Assembly: GCA_030062745.1 (NCBI GenBank)
Contig: CP099842.1
Coordinates: forward strand, 4,879,822 to 4,943,821
DNA: 64,000 nucleotides
Reading direction: 5' to 3'
Source: Capitulum mitella
Taxonomy: Eukaryota > Arthropoda > Thecostraca > Pollicipedomorpha > Pollicipedidae
Of the stretch, positions 13,801 to 24,558 are shown piece after piece (positions within the stretch are counted from its first letter, which is position 1; every line of letters begins with the position of its first letter). The notes beneath the pieces were generated by a model that saw only the letters and a program-made list of their open reading frames with translations, searched no databases and had not been told where the DNA came from. A program made the translations under genes and the position numbers.

Positions 13801-14838
13801 TTGCAAGCGCTAGTGGAACATTTCTCATACGGCTAGGTAACTGAAAGACTGGCGTCTCCTGGCAATGATGCAAAACAAAGCGAATTATTTTTGTCACTAT
13901 AACAGTACTTTAAAGTTATTTTCTGTCATCTATTGGTTCCATTTGTCTTAAAAACACATCCTTCATTACTGTCAACAGAGAACAGCAACAACATGACAAA
14001 AAACACCATGACAAAAAACAACATGTAAGTAGCACAAAAACTTATACAGGACATAGATAAAAATAGGTGTGAAGATGAATAAGGCGCATATATGTATATT
14101 ACTTATGATAAATGTCCCTCTCATATATATGCATAAACATATAAAACCAATGTTATAACGCAAATACATATGTATATGTACATATGCACATATATGTGTA
14201 TATATATATGTATGTATGTATATGTATATACCGCAGTTTCCTCTCACGACGCTTCACCACTCATCCCAGAGATGGAACTCCACAGCAACATATGCTCCAG
14301 GAGCACAGGACACGCATCACCAGAAACTACCTCGCATCGAACACCGTCATCTTAAAATCACCAGCGAATCGTCGGACGCTCATGATATATGAAGCTCTCT
14401 TCATTCAACGTCACAATTCAAAACTGAAACGACAGATCAACTCCTGGAATTGTTCGGTAATACGTGTACATGCGTAATGTTTACCTTCATGAAAAATGGT
14501 GTGCCTCTCTTTGTATTCTTCTTTTTTATATTCTTGTACTTTCTGAGCTCTTTTGTAACCCATAATTTAATTGTCTGATCTCCATTTCAATTGCATGCTC
14601 ATGATGTCAAAGCGCACTTCACGTAATTGCTCGAGTTTGAACCATGTATAATGTTAAATATTTCCCATCAGCGTTCAACCTATGGTACATGCTCTGAAGA
14701 TGGTGAATGCAACCAAAAGGCCAGTGAAAATATCATTCAACTATGACAAGAATAATGGCGACTTAATTTACAACTTGCCAACAATTGCGAAAACTTAAGA
14801 CAAAACATCGAAGAAGCACCAATACACACCCACACACA

Positions 14839-14920
<82 letters not shown>

Positions 14921-17900
14921 AGTTTGATTAAATATGACAGCAACGTTAGTTGTTATCATCTTCCTCCGTAAGCTTTCTGTTCTTTGTACAAATTTCCGCT
15001 CCTTCTCCTCCAGGCCAAAAAGCAGTTCTCCAACATCATGCAACGTTTCGTTCATTTCCTATGAACATCGCCAGGCAAATACTCAACACATTACACATAC
15101 GTATGACATATCTGGCTAAGAACGTGATTAAAATATCATAAATACGAGGTATTACTGGGTAAATGTCGTTTCTTATCGAGATCGTTGGTTTCTAATGAAA
15201 TGACACGAAATTAACTGAACGGTGTTTTGGCAAACTATTTGAAAACGTATGTTTCCTAAAATTTCGGACACTTCCGGTTGACTACATAGAAAAACATAAC
15301 GTTACAAATCTGAACAGCCTCAGACCCTAGCTCCAAGCGGGGGTCCATCAGAGAGAGAGAGTACCCTGGGCGTTGACTTGCCTATTGATAAGAGGATCAC
15401 AATTTCTGATGTACACAGCTTCCAGTATTTGCAGTTTATGTTTTTTTTTTTTTTTTAACGGTGAGTGAGTATGGCCGTCTGGTTCAGGAGTGTTTCCCTG
15501 GTGATGGTGACATGGTGGGCGTCTCTGAGATGTCTCTTAGGTCCGCCGTCTTGTAGGTGCATTATCATCCTCCTCCCTAAGGTCGTTGTAGTATAGCCAA
15601 TGCAGGTACTGTTTGGCCGATGCGCACAGTCACCGGTTGTGCATTTAAATTGGTACACTACATTGGTTTCCTTCACTGAGTGAATCCTGACGTTCAAGAA
15701 CTTCTGCAAGCGGAGAGCACAAAATGCCGATCTGCTGTAAGAAGTAGCCTTATCACGCCAAAACTGCGAAAAGCGGCCCGAGAACTGAGAGGCAAGAAAG
15801 ACATAATGATCCGTCGCGCTGATAAGTCGTCCATCTTCGTCATCCTTAACAAGGGAGACTACATATCTAAGATGACAGACGTGCTTCAGGACACTTCAAA
15901 GTTTGAGGGAATCGCAGAAATCCAATAGATGAGCAGAAAAAGCACCTCAACTTGCTTTTTGATTCAGCCAACGCCCAGATAACAGGGTTGAAATTTCCAC
16001 GAATCACGGGTGACTTTAACCAAGGATACCTCTATGGTAACATCAAAACGCACAAGGCCGGAAATCCAGTAAGACCTATTATACCCCAGATACCGACACC
16101 ATCATACGCCTTGGCCAAGTATCTAATACACTAATTTATATGTAATATCTAATATCTAATACTAATGCTATAATGTAATAATACTATATCTAATGTCTGA
16201 TATTAAATACACTGATTGCGCCGTACATACCGAAAACGTATTCACTGAAGTCGCCGGATCAGTTCATTCAGATTTCAAAAGTAACGGAGAGGCGTGGACT
16301 GATAGCATCCTTGGACGTCCAAAGCCTTTTCACGAACATTCCCGTCAACCAGACGATCGACATCATCCTGGATTATGTCTATCAGCATCCAACCCTACCT
16401 CGACCCAGAGTTTCAAGAGGGCTGCTTGCTGACATGCTCTGGACGTGCACCAAGAAGGCTCCCTTCCGATGCCCTGAAGGCAACCTTTATTATCAGGTTG
16501 ATGGAGTTGCGATGGGCTCACCACATGGCGTGCTGTTTGCAGAAAGCTGCATGACCTATGCTGAGCAAAAGGCCTTAAATGACATGAAAACTAAACCCTT
16601 CACCTATTGTCGCTGCAATGATGATGTCTTTGTCGACATCAAAGATGAAGAAACGCTTCAGACATTAAAAATAAAATTGGAACAAATGTCATGTCTTACT
16701 TTCACTGTTGAAAACAGCAACAACAACAAACTCCCATTCCTGGACATAGACATCGACGCCTCTGAAAGAGCATTCACCACCAAGGTCCACAGAAAAGCCA
16801 TCAACATCTGGCATTGTTTGAAATGTTTGTTTGTTTGAATTGTTTGAATGGACGCAACGAGTGCCCTGACCGCGACAAGAGAAGCGTTATCAGAACTTAT
16901 GTTCATCGCGCTTTCAAATATTGCTCTTCTTGGCAACTCGTTCACCAAGAGATGCAAAGAGTCCGGAAAGTACTGCTGAACAACAACTTTGCCCTCACAG
17001 ACATCGACAACGAAATCAGACCGAAGCTGAACGAACTTTACTCCGAAGAGAACATCACCAGTAATGAACAGAACCCCAACGGCCAAGCCTTCAGTCTCTA
17101 CTACGAAAACCAGATGTCACAATCGTACAAGAAAAATGAGAAGGCCATCCGCACCATCATCACGAAACATTGTCAACCCGTCCACTCAGCGAACAAAATT
17201 CAACTGACCATCTTTTACAGAAGCCCCAAGGTGTCTGCTCTAGTCATGCAAAACAACCTCTCCAAGGATAAGTCATTTGAGAAGGAAACCAACTTAGTGT
17301 ACCAATTTAAATGCACAACCGGTGACTGTGCGCATCGGCCAAACAGTACCTGCATTGACTATACTACAACGACCCTAGGGAGGAGGATGACAATACACCT
17401 ACAAGACGGCGGACCTGAGAGACATCTCAGAGATGCCCACCATGTCACCATCACCGGGGAAACACTCCTGAACCAGACTGTCCATACTCAGTCACTGTTA
17501 AAAAAAACATAAACTGCAAATACTGGAAGCTGTGTACATCAGAGATTGTGATCCTCTTATAAACAGGCAGGTGAACGCCCAGGGTACTCTCTCTCCCTGT
17601 TTGACGGACCCCCGATTGGAGTCAGGATTTGAGAGGCTGTTCAGATTTGTTACGTTATGTTTTCTACGTAGTCAACCGGAAGTGTCCGAAATTTTAGGAA
17701 ACATACGTTTTCAAATAGTTTGCCGGAACACTGTTCAGTTAATTTCGGGTGCGTTCGCTGTTTCATTTCATTTGTGTCATTTCATTAGAAACCAACGATC
17801 GCGATAAGAAACGACATTTACCCAGTAATTCCTCGTATTTCTGATATCCTAATCACGTTGTTAGACAGATATGTCATATGCATGTGCAATGTGTTGAATG

Positions 17901-18426
17901 TTTGCCTGACGATGTTCAAGGGAAATGAAAGAAATGTTGCATGATTTTCGAGAACTGCTTCTTGGTCTGGATGAGAAAGAGCGGAAACTTGTACAAAGAA
18001 CAGAAAACTTACGGAAGAAGATGAAACAACTAACTTCACTGTCATATCTAATCAAACTTGCATTAATGAGAATCTGCTCCCGAAGCATACAAATGTATAT
18101 ATATATGTATATATGTGTATATATACATATATATACATACATATATATATACATATATATATACACATATATATACATATTTTCGAGTATTTCGAGAAGA
18201 GGTTTTCTCGCATGCAAATATCAAACACGACAGCGTTTTCGAACTGCATCTTTTTGTTTTCCTTAAAAAACTGAAACTGAAACTTTTTCTGGGCTAAACA
18301 GCGAACAGTTGTAAGAAAACTAAAAAATATCAAAGAGATAAAGTCAAATATCAAAAGACAAAGAGATTAAATTTCGAAAACGCCATCGTACTTAATGGCA
18401 AAAAAGAGAAAGAAAGAGAGAGAGAG

Positions 18427-18486
<60 letters not shown>

Positions 18487-20160
18487 AGTCCCGGCGCCCG
18501 CCAAGACTTTCACAAGCTAACATGAATAGGGTAAACGTCTTCTAGGAATAATTAAGATAGGGTTGAATCGCATTGCTCACTGCCAGCAAATGGCGATTTT
18601 GATGCGGGAACTGGACATTTGTCTTTCAACACTTACAAAAAGTGTTACGTGGCTACATTTCGCAAGCATAGCTTCACTTGGCGCGCCGACTGTCAGTGAC
18701 GTGTAAAGGGCGAATATTATCACATGTGACAAAATCGCGATCAGAAACACAAATGGGAAACCAAGAAAAACAAAAAGTGTTCAGAGGAATGAGGCAAAAC
18801 AAATCGCGAAATATTTTAACTCCGGCTTGGAGCCCAGGTCTGCTAATGTCAGCTGATGTGAAGTGATGGCGGTGGAAAGACGTCTGAACTTAAACGCATT
18901 TTTCGGTGATCGGGGGAATGCTATTTCCGCGACCGTAGTCACAGGGGCGCGGCCAGGATTTCCTAAAGTGGGAGAGGGCGAAGCTCAGTGAGAACTGGAA
19001 TCATGCGAAAACCGCCTTCTGGGAATATTAAACAAGAGAAAATGCGAGCCTGAGGGGGGCGTCCCTCTCTGGCTGCGCCAGCGCACAGTGATCATTTTTA
19101 CTTACCCCAGTTATTGTATTGTTGGAGGTCATTTCTCCCATAGCAACTCCCAGGTTGCATCGAATTCCGAATGATATTAGAAAGCCTGAAACCATCGAGT
19201 GATATCAGACTCCCACAACTATTGAGCACACGCACACAAGCTGAACGTCCATTAACATCATTAATTCCGCCTCGCCACAATCAAAGTCTCCAGTGTCGCC
19301 CATTCGGGCTCTCCAATCAAGAATATAACGCATTTAGCCGCACAATAAAACGCCTCATTGCGGTAAAGACCCGCTTTGGATGCTGGAGAGATTAAGCGAA
19401 TTGCTCCTGTTCATGCTGAAGTAATATCATAGGATGATTGGCGCTTCAAGTTCTCAAAGGTCTGCAGGAGAATTTTCGCCAGTATTATTAGATGTGTCGA
19501 TCCCGATCATGTTCTGACAAATTGAACAGAAAATTTTGAAGTTTCTGTATCATCATTAGTGCAAGTCAAAAGTCAGTTTCATGGTAACCATATTTGCTTT
19601 ACAATACAGTAAGCAGGCAGGAAAATTTTATCGAATATGTGCTCTGCCATGTTTTCAGACACATGACAAACGTAATGAAAAGTCATTAAGAAATAAATGC
19701 CCATTTGGCGAGACTGAAGAAATAGGTAGGTTTCAGACAAAATGCCTGCAAAACCTGTGTGTTCGGAATACAAATCATGACCTGGAACGACGGACGTGAT
19801 GCCAAAAGCAACCCAGACTAATACCAGATCCCTGGGGCAGGAGAGCATTATGGCCTACCCCTGGGGCATCCAAACATCCCAGGGACGGGATATTCTGAGC
19901 GTCGGGGCGCGAACGCGCTAGTAAATCAGACCACGTGCAGCCCAGCATGCCGCCCGTCCGCTCACCTATGGAAGCCAGCCAGGCGAGCGTGTACCGTTTT
20001 GACATGTTCGGGCGGCAGGGGCAGTTGGGCTCGATGAACTGGTCGATCTTGCGCTGCTTGGGCTTGTCGATGTGCACCGGGATACGTTCTCCGTTGGGCC
20101 TGTGGACGAGGTAACTCCTGTTTTCCGGACGGAAGTTGCGGGCGAGACGAGATGTCGATG
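3459..20160 (-). CDS. VGLUT: Vesicular glutamate transporter (VGLUT, SLC17 family), 7 exons, partial
   Basis: Seven minus-strand exons (19966-20160, 19106-19185, 13271-13389, 12879-12993, 5656-5830, 4103-4392, 3459-3702) join in frame with matching phases to about 406 residues; the family is usually near 560-600. The family loads glutamate into synaptic vesicles using the vesicular proton/voltage gradient. Signatures seen in order are [26 protein letters not shown] (TM1 with its Arg), [19 protein letters not shown] (TM2), [17 protein letters not shown] (TM4, Arg and Glu present), [18 protein letters not shown] (TM5), [12 protein letters not shown] (TM7, Arg present) and [15 protein letters not shown] (TM9). 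A luminal N-glycosylation sequon (NNT) follows TM1. The vertebrate TM2 His is Asp here (MDSAFFWGY). Not found are the first coding exon and the exons after FSGFAISG (TM10-12 and tail), which probably lie left of the window. Assignment to VGLUT rather than sialin or a phosphate carrier rests on the very high motif match. Confidence 0.93.
4103..4392 (-). CDS. VGLUT: VGLUT exon encoding TM6, the large cytosolic loop and TM7
   Basis: Reads [67 protein letters not shown] and ends FNYDTSK. The acceptor is CGTCGCAG and the donor AAG|GTAAGC (phase 0). The TM7 Arg of the RSWTFYLL motif is present. Confidence 0.95.
4832..4882. repeat. GA dinucleotide microsatellite
   Basis: Continuous GA repeat of about 50 bases in the VGLUT intron between the 5656-5830 and 4103-4392 exons. 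Confidence 0.95.
4960..5420. other. CpG-dense block within a VGLUT intron
   Basis: GC-rich with many CG dinucleotides, directly 3' (in gene orientation) of the exon at 5656-5830. No exon supported. Confidence 0.45.
5656..5830 (-). CDS. VGLUT: VGLUT exon encoding TM4-TM6
   Basis: Reads [19 protein letters not shown], then [19 protein letters not shown], then ending [10 protein letters not shown]. The acceptor is GGCCCCCAG and the donor TACG|GTGAGT (phase 1). This is the most conserved stretch of the family. Confidence 0.95.
6410..6770. other. CpG-dense block within the 7-kb VGLUT intron
   Basis: Rich in CGGCCG words. Arginine/proline-rich open frames on both strands have no domain. It may be an intronic CpG island or internal promoter; nothing else is seen. 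Confidence 0.4.
6770..9700. other. Intron sequence of VGLUT; no exon seen
   Basis: Mostly moderate-AT DNA with one GA-rich minisatellite (7430-7540), a GC-rich patch (8600-8960) and G-homopolymer runs near 9010 and 9523. No reading frame has recognisable protein similarity. Confidence 0.4.
7430..7540 (+). repeat. Purine-rich GGAGAT hexamer array
   Basis: Imperfect tandem array of GGAGAT/GGAGAC units on the plus strand, purine-only over long runs. It is a candidate triplex-forming sequence on composition alone. Confidence 0.8.
9835..10030. repeat. Dispersed repeat C, copy 1
   Basis: Shares a diverged backbone with 18945-19085: a GC-rich left end with GGGG and CAGTG(T/A)GAACTG, then CATATGAAAACCGCC or CATGCGAAAACCGCC, then GGCTGCGCC at the right end. 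This suggests a short non-autonomous repeat. No coding capacity. Confidence 0.6.
10480..10790 (+). repeat. Two tandem units of about 150 bp carrying AGGTCA half-sites
   Basis: Unit 1 (about 10480-10625) and unit 2 (about 10628-10790) share GAA(G/A)TGAA, GATGRTTA, a CTGCT/CTGTT segment, AGGTCA or CAAGGTCA motifs, then CAATACC or CAGTAATTGC and GATCTTC or GATTCTTC. They are diverged but collinear. They lie in the largest VGLUT intron. Confidence 0.6.
12090..12605 (+). repeat. Tandem duplication, period about 258 bp, diverged
   Basis: Positions 12090-12320 and 12350-12605 align end to end. Shared blocks include TTAATTCTRCTARGTTC, GCCAGTT(T/C)GC, TTACCAG-like and TGAAAG, GGTTATYTRCAGT and CATAATGCATCA, ending with GCAGACCT or GTAGACCT before an A-rich stretch. 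Not coding. Confidence 0.75.
12879..12993 (-). CDS. VGLUT: VGLUT exon encoding TM3-TM4
   Basis: Starts [15 protein letters not shown] and ends [10 protein letters not shown], with acceptor GTCGCAG and donor GAG|GTGAGG (phase 0). The TM4 Arg and the terminal Glu, both conserved in VGLUTs, are present. The following intron is about 7 kb. Confidence 0.93.
13271..13389 (-). CDS. VGLUT: VGLUT exon encoding TM2, with a GC splice donor
   Basis: Reads [19 protein letters not shown] and continues into [20 protein letters not shown]. The acceptor is CCCTCTTCCAG at 13390. The exon ends AACAG and the intron begins GCAAGT, a GC-AG intron. Joining to the next exon completes AAC AGG GTG TTC (NRVF), exactly the family sequence, so the GC donor is well supported. 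Confidence 0.9.
14823..14917. repeat. Compound CA/TA microsatellite
   Basis: (CA)n passes into (TA)n and ends exactly at the left edge of the Penelope-like element. A TA/TATG array also follows the right edge (18075-18180), so both ends of the element abut TA microsatellite DNA. Confidence 0.95.
14918..15675 (-). repeat. Left inverted arm of the Penelope-like element
   Basis: Minus-strand copy of the GIY-YIG end and 3' tail, collinear with 17283-18063 on the plus strand. Shared landmarks are the CTTCCAGTATTTGCAG region, ATGACATATCTG and the end ATGCAAGTTTGATTA. Confidence 0.85.
17283..18063 (+). repeat. Right inverted arm of the Penelope-like element
   Basis: Plus-strand endonuclease end and 3' tail, mirrored by 14918-15675. 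The two arms are about 1.6 kb apart, and a transcript across the locus could fold them together. Confidence 0.85.
18075..18180. repeat. TA/TATG microsatellite
   Basis: Alternating TATATG and TATATA units just right of the Penelope-like element. Confidence 0.9.
18409..18484. repeat. GA dinucleotide microsatellite
   Basis: Long uninterrupted GA repeat in the same VGLUT intron. Confidence 0.95.
18945..19085. repeat. Dispersed repeat C, copy 2
   Basis: Diverged copy of 9835-10030. Its right edge lies about 20 bases from the donor of the TM1 exon. Confidence 0.55.
19106..19185 (-). CDS. VGLUT: VGLUT exon encoding TM1 and the start of luminal loop 1
   Basis: This short 80-base exon reads [16 protein letters not shown] and then [11 protein letters not shown]. 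The acceptor is TTTCAG|GC and the donor GGG|GTAAGT; entry phase 1 and exit phase 0 match both neighbours. It holds the TM1 arginine important for transport in VGLUTs and an NNT glycosylation sequon. It overlaps a longer unrelated reading frame in another phase and is easy to miss. Confidence 0.88.
19966..20160 (-). CDS. VGLUT: VGLUT N-terminal exon (cytosolic tail and start of TM1)
   Basis: Encodes [18 protein letters not shown], then [11 protein letters not shown], then [12 protein letters not shown], the cytosolic region before TM1. The donor is ATAG|GTGAGC (phase 1), which fits the next exon. I place the acceptor after CTACAAAG at 20161. A second possible acceptor lies about 50 bases further in (GGAAAACAG), so the 5' border is uncertain. 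No in-frame start ATG is evident, so at least one upstream exon is expected. Confidence 0.8.
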   Translation of the reverse strand, partial: HRHLVSPATSVRKTGVTSSTGPTENVSRCTSTSPSSARSTSSSSPTAPAARTCQNGTRSPGWLP

Positions 20161-20299
20161 CTTTGTAGCGAGGAGGTTAAATTTATTCAAACGCTCACTC
20201 AAGAAGAGAAAAATGTCAATGACAGAAAAAATCAAGCATTTGTGAACTTCCCAAGAATACCGCTGTTTATCGTTTGATTGCAAAAGTGGGAACATTTAG

Positions 20300-22560
20300 G
20301 TCACGGGTTAAACATTAGACATAGACCAGAAGAGAACGAATTCAAGGTGGCTTACCCGAGTTCAAATTCTTCATAATTTCCTCGTCTGCGAGGGAACAAA
20401 ACAATATCATCAAAATGTTTGACAGTTTAGCATCCGCATACAATTACAATATCACAATATGTCAGCCTTGCTAAATAGGTAGCGCATCTGCTGATGTCAT
20501 CAGAGTGAACGTAGCATATCTCCATCGCTTAATTTTGTCCCGTAATTACACGGTAGATGTAATATGCTTGAGATGGCGTGATGGTTGCAAGCGCCGCCGT
20601 CACAACCGCCGGGGAAATCCTCGACCGGTTAACCATCATAACGTTCTAATGGGTTGTTAAAGTGGAACCGAGTCCCAACGATTACTCAGTCCTTGCAGTC
20701 ATTCAGGCCATTTTTTTGGAGACGTGCATGAGTGTATGTACAATTTTTCCCGTCATTCAAAACGCAGAACAATGTCCCTACATTTTGAAAGGCTGCTCGC
20801 ATTTATCTGGAAGTCACACTATTCCCTTGCTCTCATTATCTTCAAGCGTACTTCTAGGACTTTCTTTTCGTGTCCCGGCTGTACACATGCATATTACGAA
20901 CGGGTGGTACTACTTTTTCATCGAAAAATGGTTTTAGACATGCTGTATACGTGATAACATGTCTGTTATTTTAGGTTTACAATGCTATTAGGTAGGGTTT
21001 TTGCCAAATCGTTTTATCCAAGTTCAGAAATGTATTTTTTTTAATGGATAGAGTGCCCGCTCATGCATTATCTCACTGTGGGTTTACACCCGATATGATC
21101 TCATGTTAAACTGATAAATCTTTGGAGCTCCCAACCAATACTGGGAGTATCCACTGGAGTGTAAACACAGCACCCATGTTCCAGCTTCGTGTTGCCGAAG
21201 TAACTTCAGTTCAGTTTTGCAGATGGTGTCCCACAATCAGGCTTGCATTTCTCCACAAAGTCAATCTGTCCGCGGACGACAGAAAATGACGTCACTAGTC
21301 CGCCTGCGTCCGTCACCGGACGTTCGGCTCTGACGTCGGACGAGGCTGATATGATGCGGCAGCGGTTCGGCTGGCAATTTCTATTGTCGGCCCGATTAGC
21401 GCAGTCGAGTGTGCGCTGATGCCGCGCCGACGTCACCGGCGCAGATTTCACGCGTGTCAGCAGAGACTCCGAGCCCGTAACAGATCAATGCAATATTCGA
21501 CTGAACTGGCAATGCCAGCAGAAGCTGAGATTGGCAGCTCGCGCAGTGCTGACAAAAGAGTTGAGGTTGCAGGTTGTTCGGGACCGCGCTACGACTCAGG
21601 GAACCTACACGGGCAACAGAAAATACTAGTTTTGCATAACCATTCCAAGTCGATCACGAACCTCCCACGAAGTTGTTCACAGACTGTCAGGTACTGTGGG
21701 TGCGTAGTGATGTGGTTCTGTGTATGATCTTAATTGCCATCAGAATACAATACAATACAGTACAATACAAGAAAGCATACGCTGCTTGGCAGTAATTGCT
21801 CGCGCGCTTTCAAGCCTCATCCTATTCAAGAACAGTGGGGTCGTCATTCTGCTTCCGTCCATTTCTACGGCAGACGTCGCGCCAACTCATTGGTGCGGTA
21901 CTACTAATTGCTTCTAACGTGGCCTGGAGAGTGGCCGACTGTTTTCATACTTCTCTCATTGGTGCACGGTCGAAACAGTGTAACACAAGGTGGGATTTAT
22001 TGGACATGCCTTAATCCTTCAGCCAGACAATGAACAAACTGAAGTCTGAAAGGTTCGGGTTACCGGCGTCTGGCGACATAATTTTGCGATCAGACAGTCA
22101 GCTTTTGCTGATGGAGCATCAAAACGTTATAGTATTTCCCTTAAGCATTTGTCATCTTTATTTGGTTAATGTACTCGTCGTCAACCATTTGCAGAAAGCC
22201 ATCAGCGAACGGTAATGGAGACTTTCTCGCGGAAACGGATCCGTGACAGATTAATGGGGCCCATCAGCGTCTAATCTGATCTTAACAAAGACCACCAAAT
22301 CAATCACATTCCCGAAACCTCACCAGTTCGGAAAATCCACCGGCGGCGGACGCAGTCGGCGCCGCCATCGACGTAATGAACAGTCTCGTCGCCCTTCAAC
22401 ACCACAGTCCAATTCCAATTTAACCTATAATTGCGTCCGCCAGTCGACTCAATAGACAAAGTTGAAAAAGAAGTGCTGGGCAATATTCTCGCTGGGCAAA
22501 CAATGCGGGCGCCGGGGCGCAGCGACATTACCATGACAACAGTCGGCTGTCAACAGGGCT
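20300..22560. other. Spacer upstream of VGLUT; one SINE-like head, no gene seen
   Basis: No reading frame with recognisable similarity. An ACAAT-type microsatellite lies near 21745. The missing first VGLUT exon or its promoter could be here, but I cannot point to it. Confidence 0.35.
21035..21185 (+). mobile_element. Possible tRNA-derived SINE
   Basis: ATGGATAGAGTGCCCGCTC resembles a tRNA D-arm/A box, and GTGGGTTTACACCCG resembles a T-arm/B box about 36 bases later, the spacing of a polymerase III promoter. A T-rich stretch precedes it and unrelated sequence follows. No second copy was recognised, so the call is tentative. Confidence 0.4.
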
Positions 22561-22760
22561 CCGCAGTCGACGCGTGATCGCTGCCTTTTTGTGTGGCTCC
22601 CTGTTCCGGCTGGTCGTGTCGAGACGGCGAGCCGGCGCGCGGCTGAGGGGACCTACGCTGCCGTGTCCGCTGTCGTGCTGCACCAGCAGATCTCTCAGCG
22701 AGGGGAACGGGTGAAGGGAGGGAACGCGGTCCGGAGCGAGGGATGATGGCTGCGAAAGTG
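22560..22760. other. GC-rich, CpG-containing patch
   Basis: Short GC-rich block about 2.4 kb upstream of the first VGLUT exon seen. It could belong to the promoter region, but no core promoter motif was identified. Confidence 0.3.
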
Positions 22761-23189
22761 CGTGGAGTCGTTTTTGAAGGAAATAACGACTGAGTGGGAT
22801 CCTTAAATGATCGCGTCTTTTTAAGCGTAATTATATTTTCACTAAAAAATATACTTTCCTAATGACCTATCTTCCGCCTGCCGAACACCCGATCGTGAGC
22901 TATGTTGTTTGAGGGTTTGGCCTTGAAGCTAAACGAATTTTAGAATGGTAAAATATAGCACGTGATCACTGCACCAGTTTAACAACAACGCTACAAATAT
23001 CAAACCTATCCAGCTGCAAACCAACGCCAACTTGCCACCTTCAGAAACAACACATCCCGCAGCGGGCGCAGACTTCTTGTTCCCTCCAGCCGACGGCGCT
23101 GACGCTTCGTCGGCTGTCCAGGCCGCTGCTAGCTATCATCAAAGAGTGGTAAACCTTTAACCCCCTTTCATTTTTCGTCGCTAAAAAAT

Positions 23190-23520
23190 CTATCGATCAC
23201 GGCGGGGCGCAGTCCGCACGGGCTTATAATAGCGGCAAAAACGACCCGCCGCTTCGATTACGGAAGATTTATCGCCACGGCTTGTCGCGGCGCGCCGCGG
23301 AGCGCCTGCGGTCCCGGCGCACGTGAAAGCCACGCCGCCGGCGCCTGTATGAAGACGCATGACAGAGCCGGCGTGACCCGACCCCCCCCCCTCTGCCCGC
23401 CTCCCGGCGCAGCTTTTGTACGGCCGGCGTCGGTTCGGCCGACTCGCGAACACGCGCGGTCCGGCAGCGTGACGCCAGCTATTGGGAGCAGTTATGCTCA
23501 GCGCCGCTGTCACGCTCAGC
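23190..23520. other. CpG-dense patch
   Basis: GC-rich block with CG-containing words and a C homopolymer. Open frames on both strands lack domains. It is a candidate promoter island for VGLUT or an unseen transcript. Confidence 0.35.
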
Positions 23521-24524
23521 GAGACGTTATTAATCCACCCAGGTGGAGTCAGCTTGAAAAAAAACAGCGTGTGACACGACTGTGTGCTTTGGTGAACCTT
23601 GTTCGTCTCGGCTCGATTGCTGTTAAGTAGCGTTTGGACTTGAGCTCAGCAAACCACAGTGATTTACATCGCAATGCAGGACATAAGAGCAGCCTCGTAA
23701 CGCACAGTCGGGACCGCTGATCACACTGGCTCAACAGTCCCGTGACAGCGGCGCGTGGCTGCGGCACCGCCCCTGCGTCTGGGGGCGTGACAAGTAAATT
23801 GAGACGCACCCCTCCCTCGAATTCCGGCGGCTTCATTGTTATTCACGGCCGGCTATTTTCCCGGCGACTAACAGGCATGCCAATACCAGGCTGCTGCCCG
23901 CAAGACGTATTGAGAGGTGTATCCGAGACGTTATGAAAGGGCCGCAGTTTATGGCTCGTACGGTTGTTGGCAGAGAACCATTCACGAGGACAATCGCAGG
24001 TGGTATGAAACGCGTTGTCGCCCGTGCTAGTCGACAAATTAAAAAAAAGATAGACGGTGAGAGGGTAGATAACTGGAACATGCAGTTTCATGCCATGTAT
24101 GAAATTTTGCCTGTGTTGTCAATTATATGAAGTCATTGTAATTCCATGAAGTAGGACCTTCATTGGGAATGGAATGCACTGACAACAAAATAAAACGTGT
24201 ATTCAGCACAAGCAATCATCCTGTGGGGAGCACTTTTGGCTCTGAGAGCATTTGTTTCGATGCCCTTTCCAAACAGAACATTTTCAAACCTTGGTAGTAT
24301 GCCCCGGAAGCCGCTGCCTTCCACGGAGACACACCGACCCAAGCGCACTACTTCACCAGCATTCGGCCTCCTCAGCACGACACTTGGATGACGTCAGCCT
24401 GTGCTGACAACAGCAGACGGCTCAGACAAAGGGTTCCCCGTGAGGGTATGGGGGAATTCGGCTAATGAGCCAGCATTTTCACTTCATTTAGCACGGACCA
24501 GTTTTATCAACCACTTCCCATCCC

Positions 24525-24558
24525 AGTAAAGTTTGTCGAATATACGACAAACTTTACT
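24525..24558. other. Perfect 14-bp hairpin
   Basis: AGTAAAGTTTGTCG and its exact reverse complement flank a six-base loop (AATATA). No U-run terminator follows. It is an isolated inverted repeat of unknown role. Confidence 0.9.

Larger units (their letters stand above)
14918..18063 (+). mobile_element. Penelope-like retroelement (GIY-YIG type) with inverted end copies, fossil
   Basis: A plus-strand reverse transcriptase-like region of the Penelope type (N-terminal RRADKSS block near 15820, [19 protein letters not shown] near 16040, a [13 protein letters not shown] block near 16510 and a DDVFVD block near 16620) is followed by a GIY-YIG endonuclease-like region (about 17280-17480, TTTTLGRRM). 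The last part, from about 17283 to 18063, is repeated in inverted orientation at 14918-15675, an end structure known for Penelope-like elements. It sits in a VGLUT intron, opposite to the gene. It is broken in several places. The arms are still clearly alike, so the insertion is moderately old. Confidence 0.88.
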
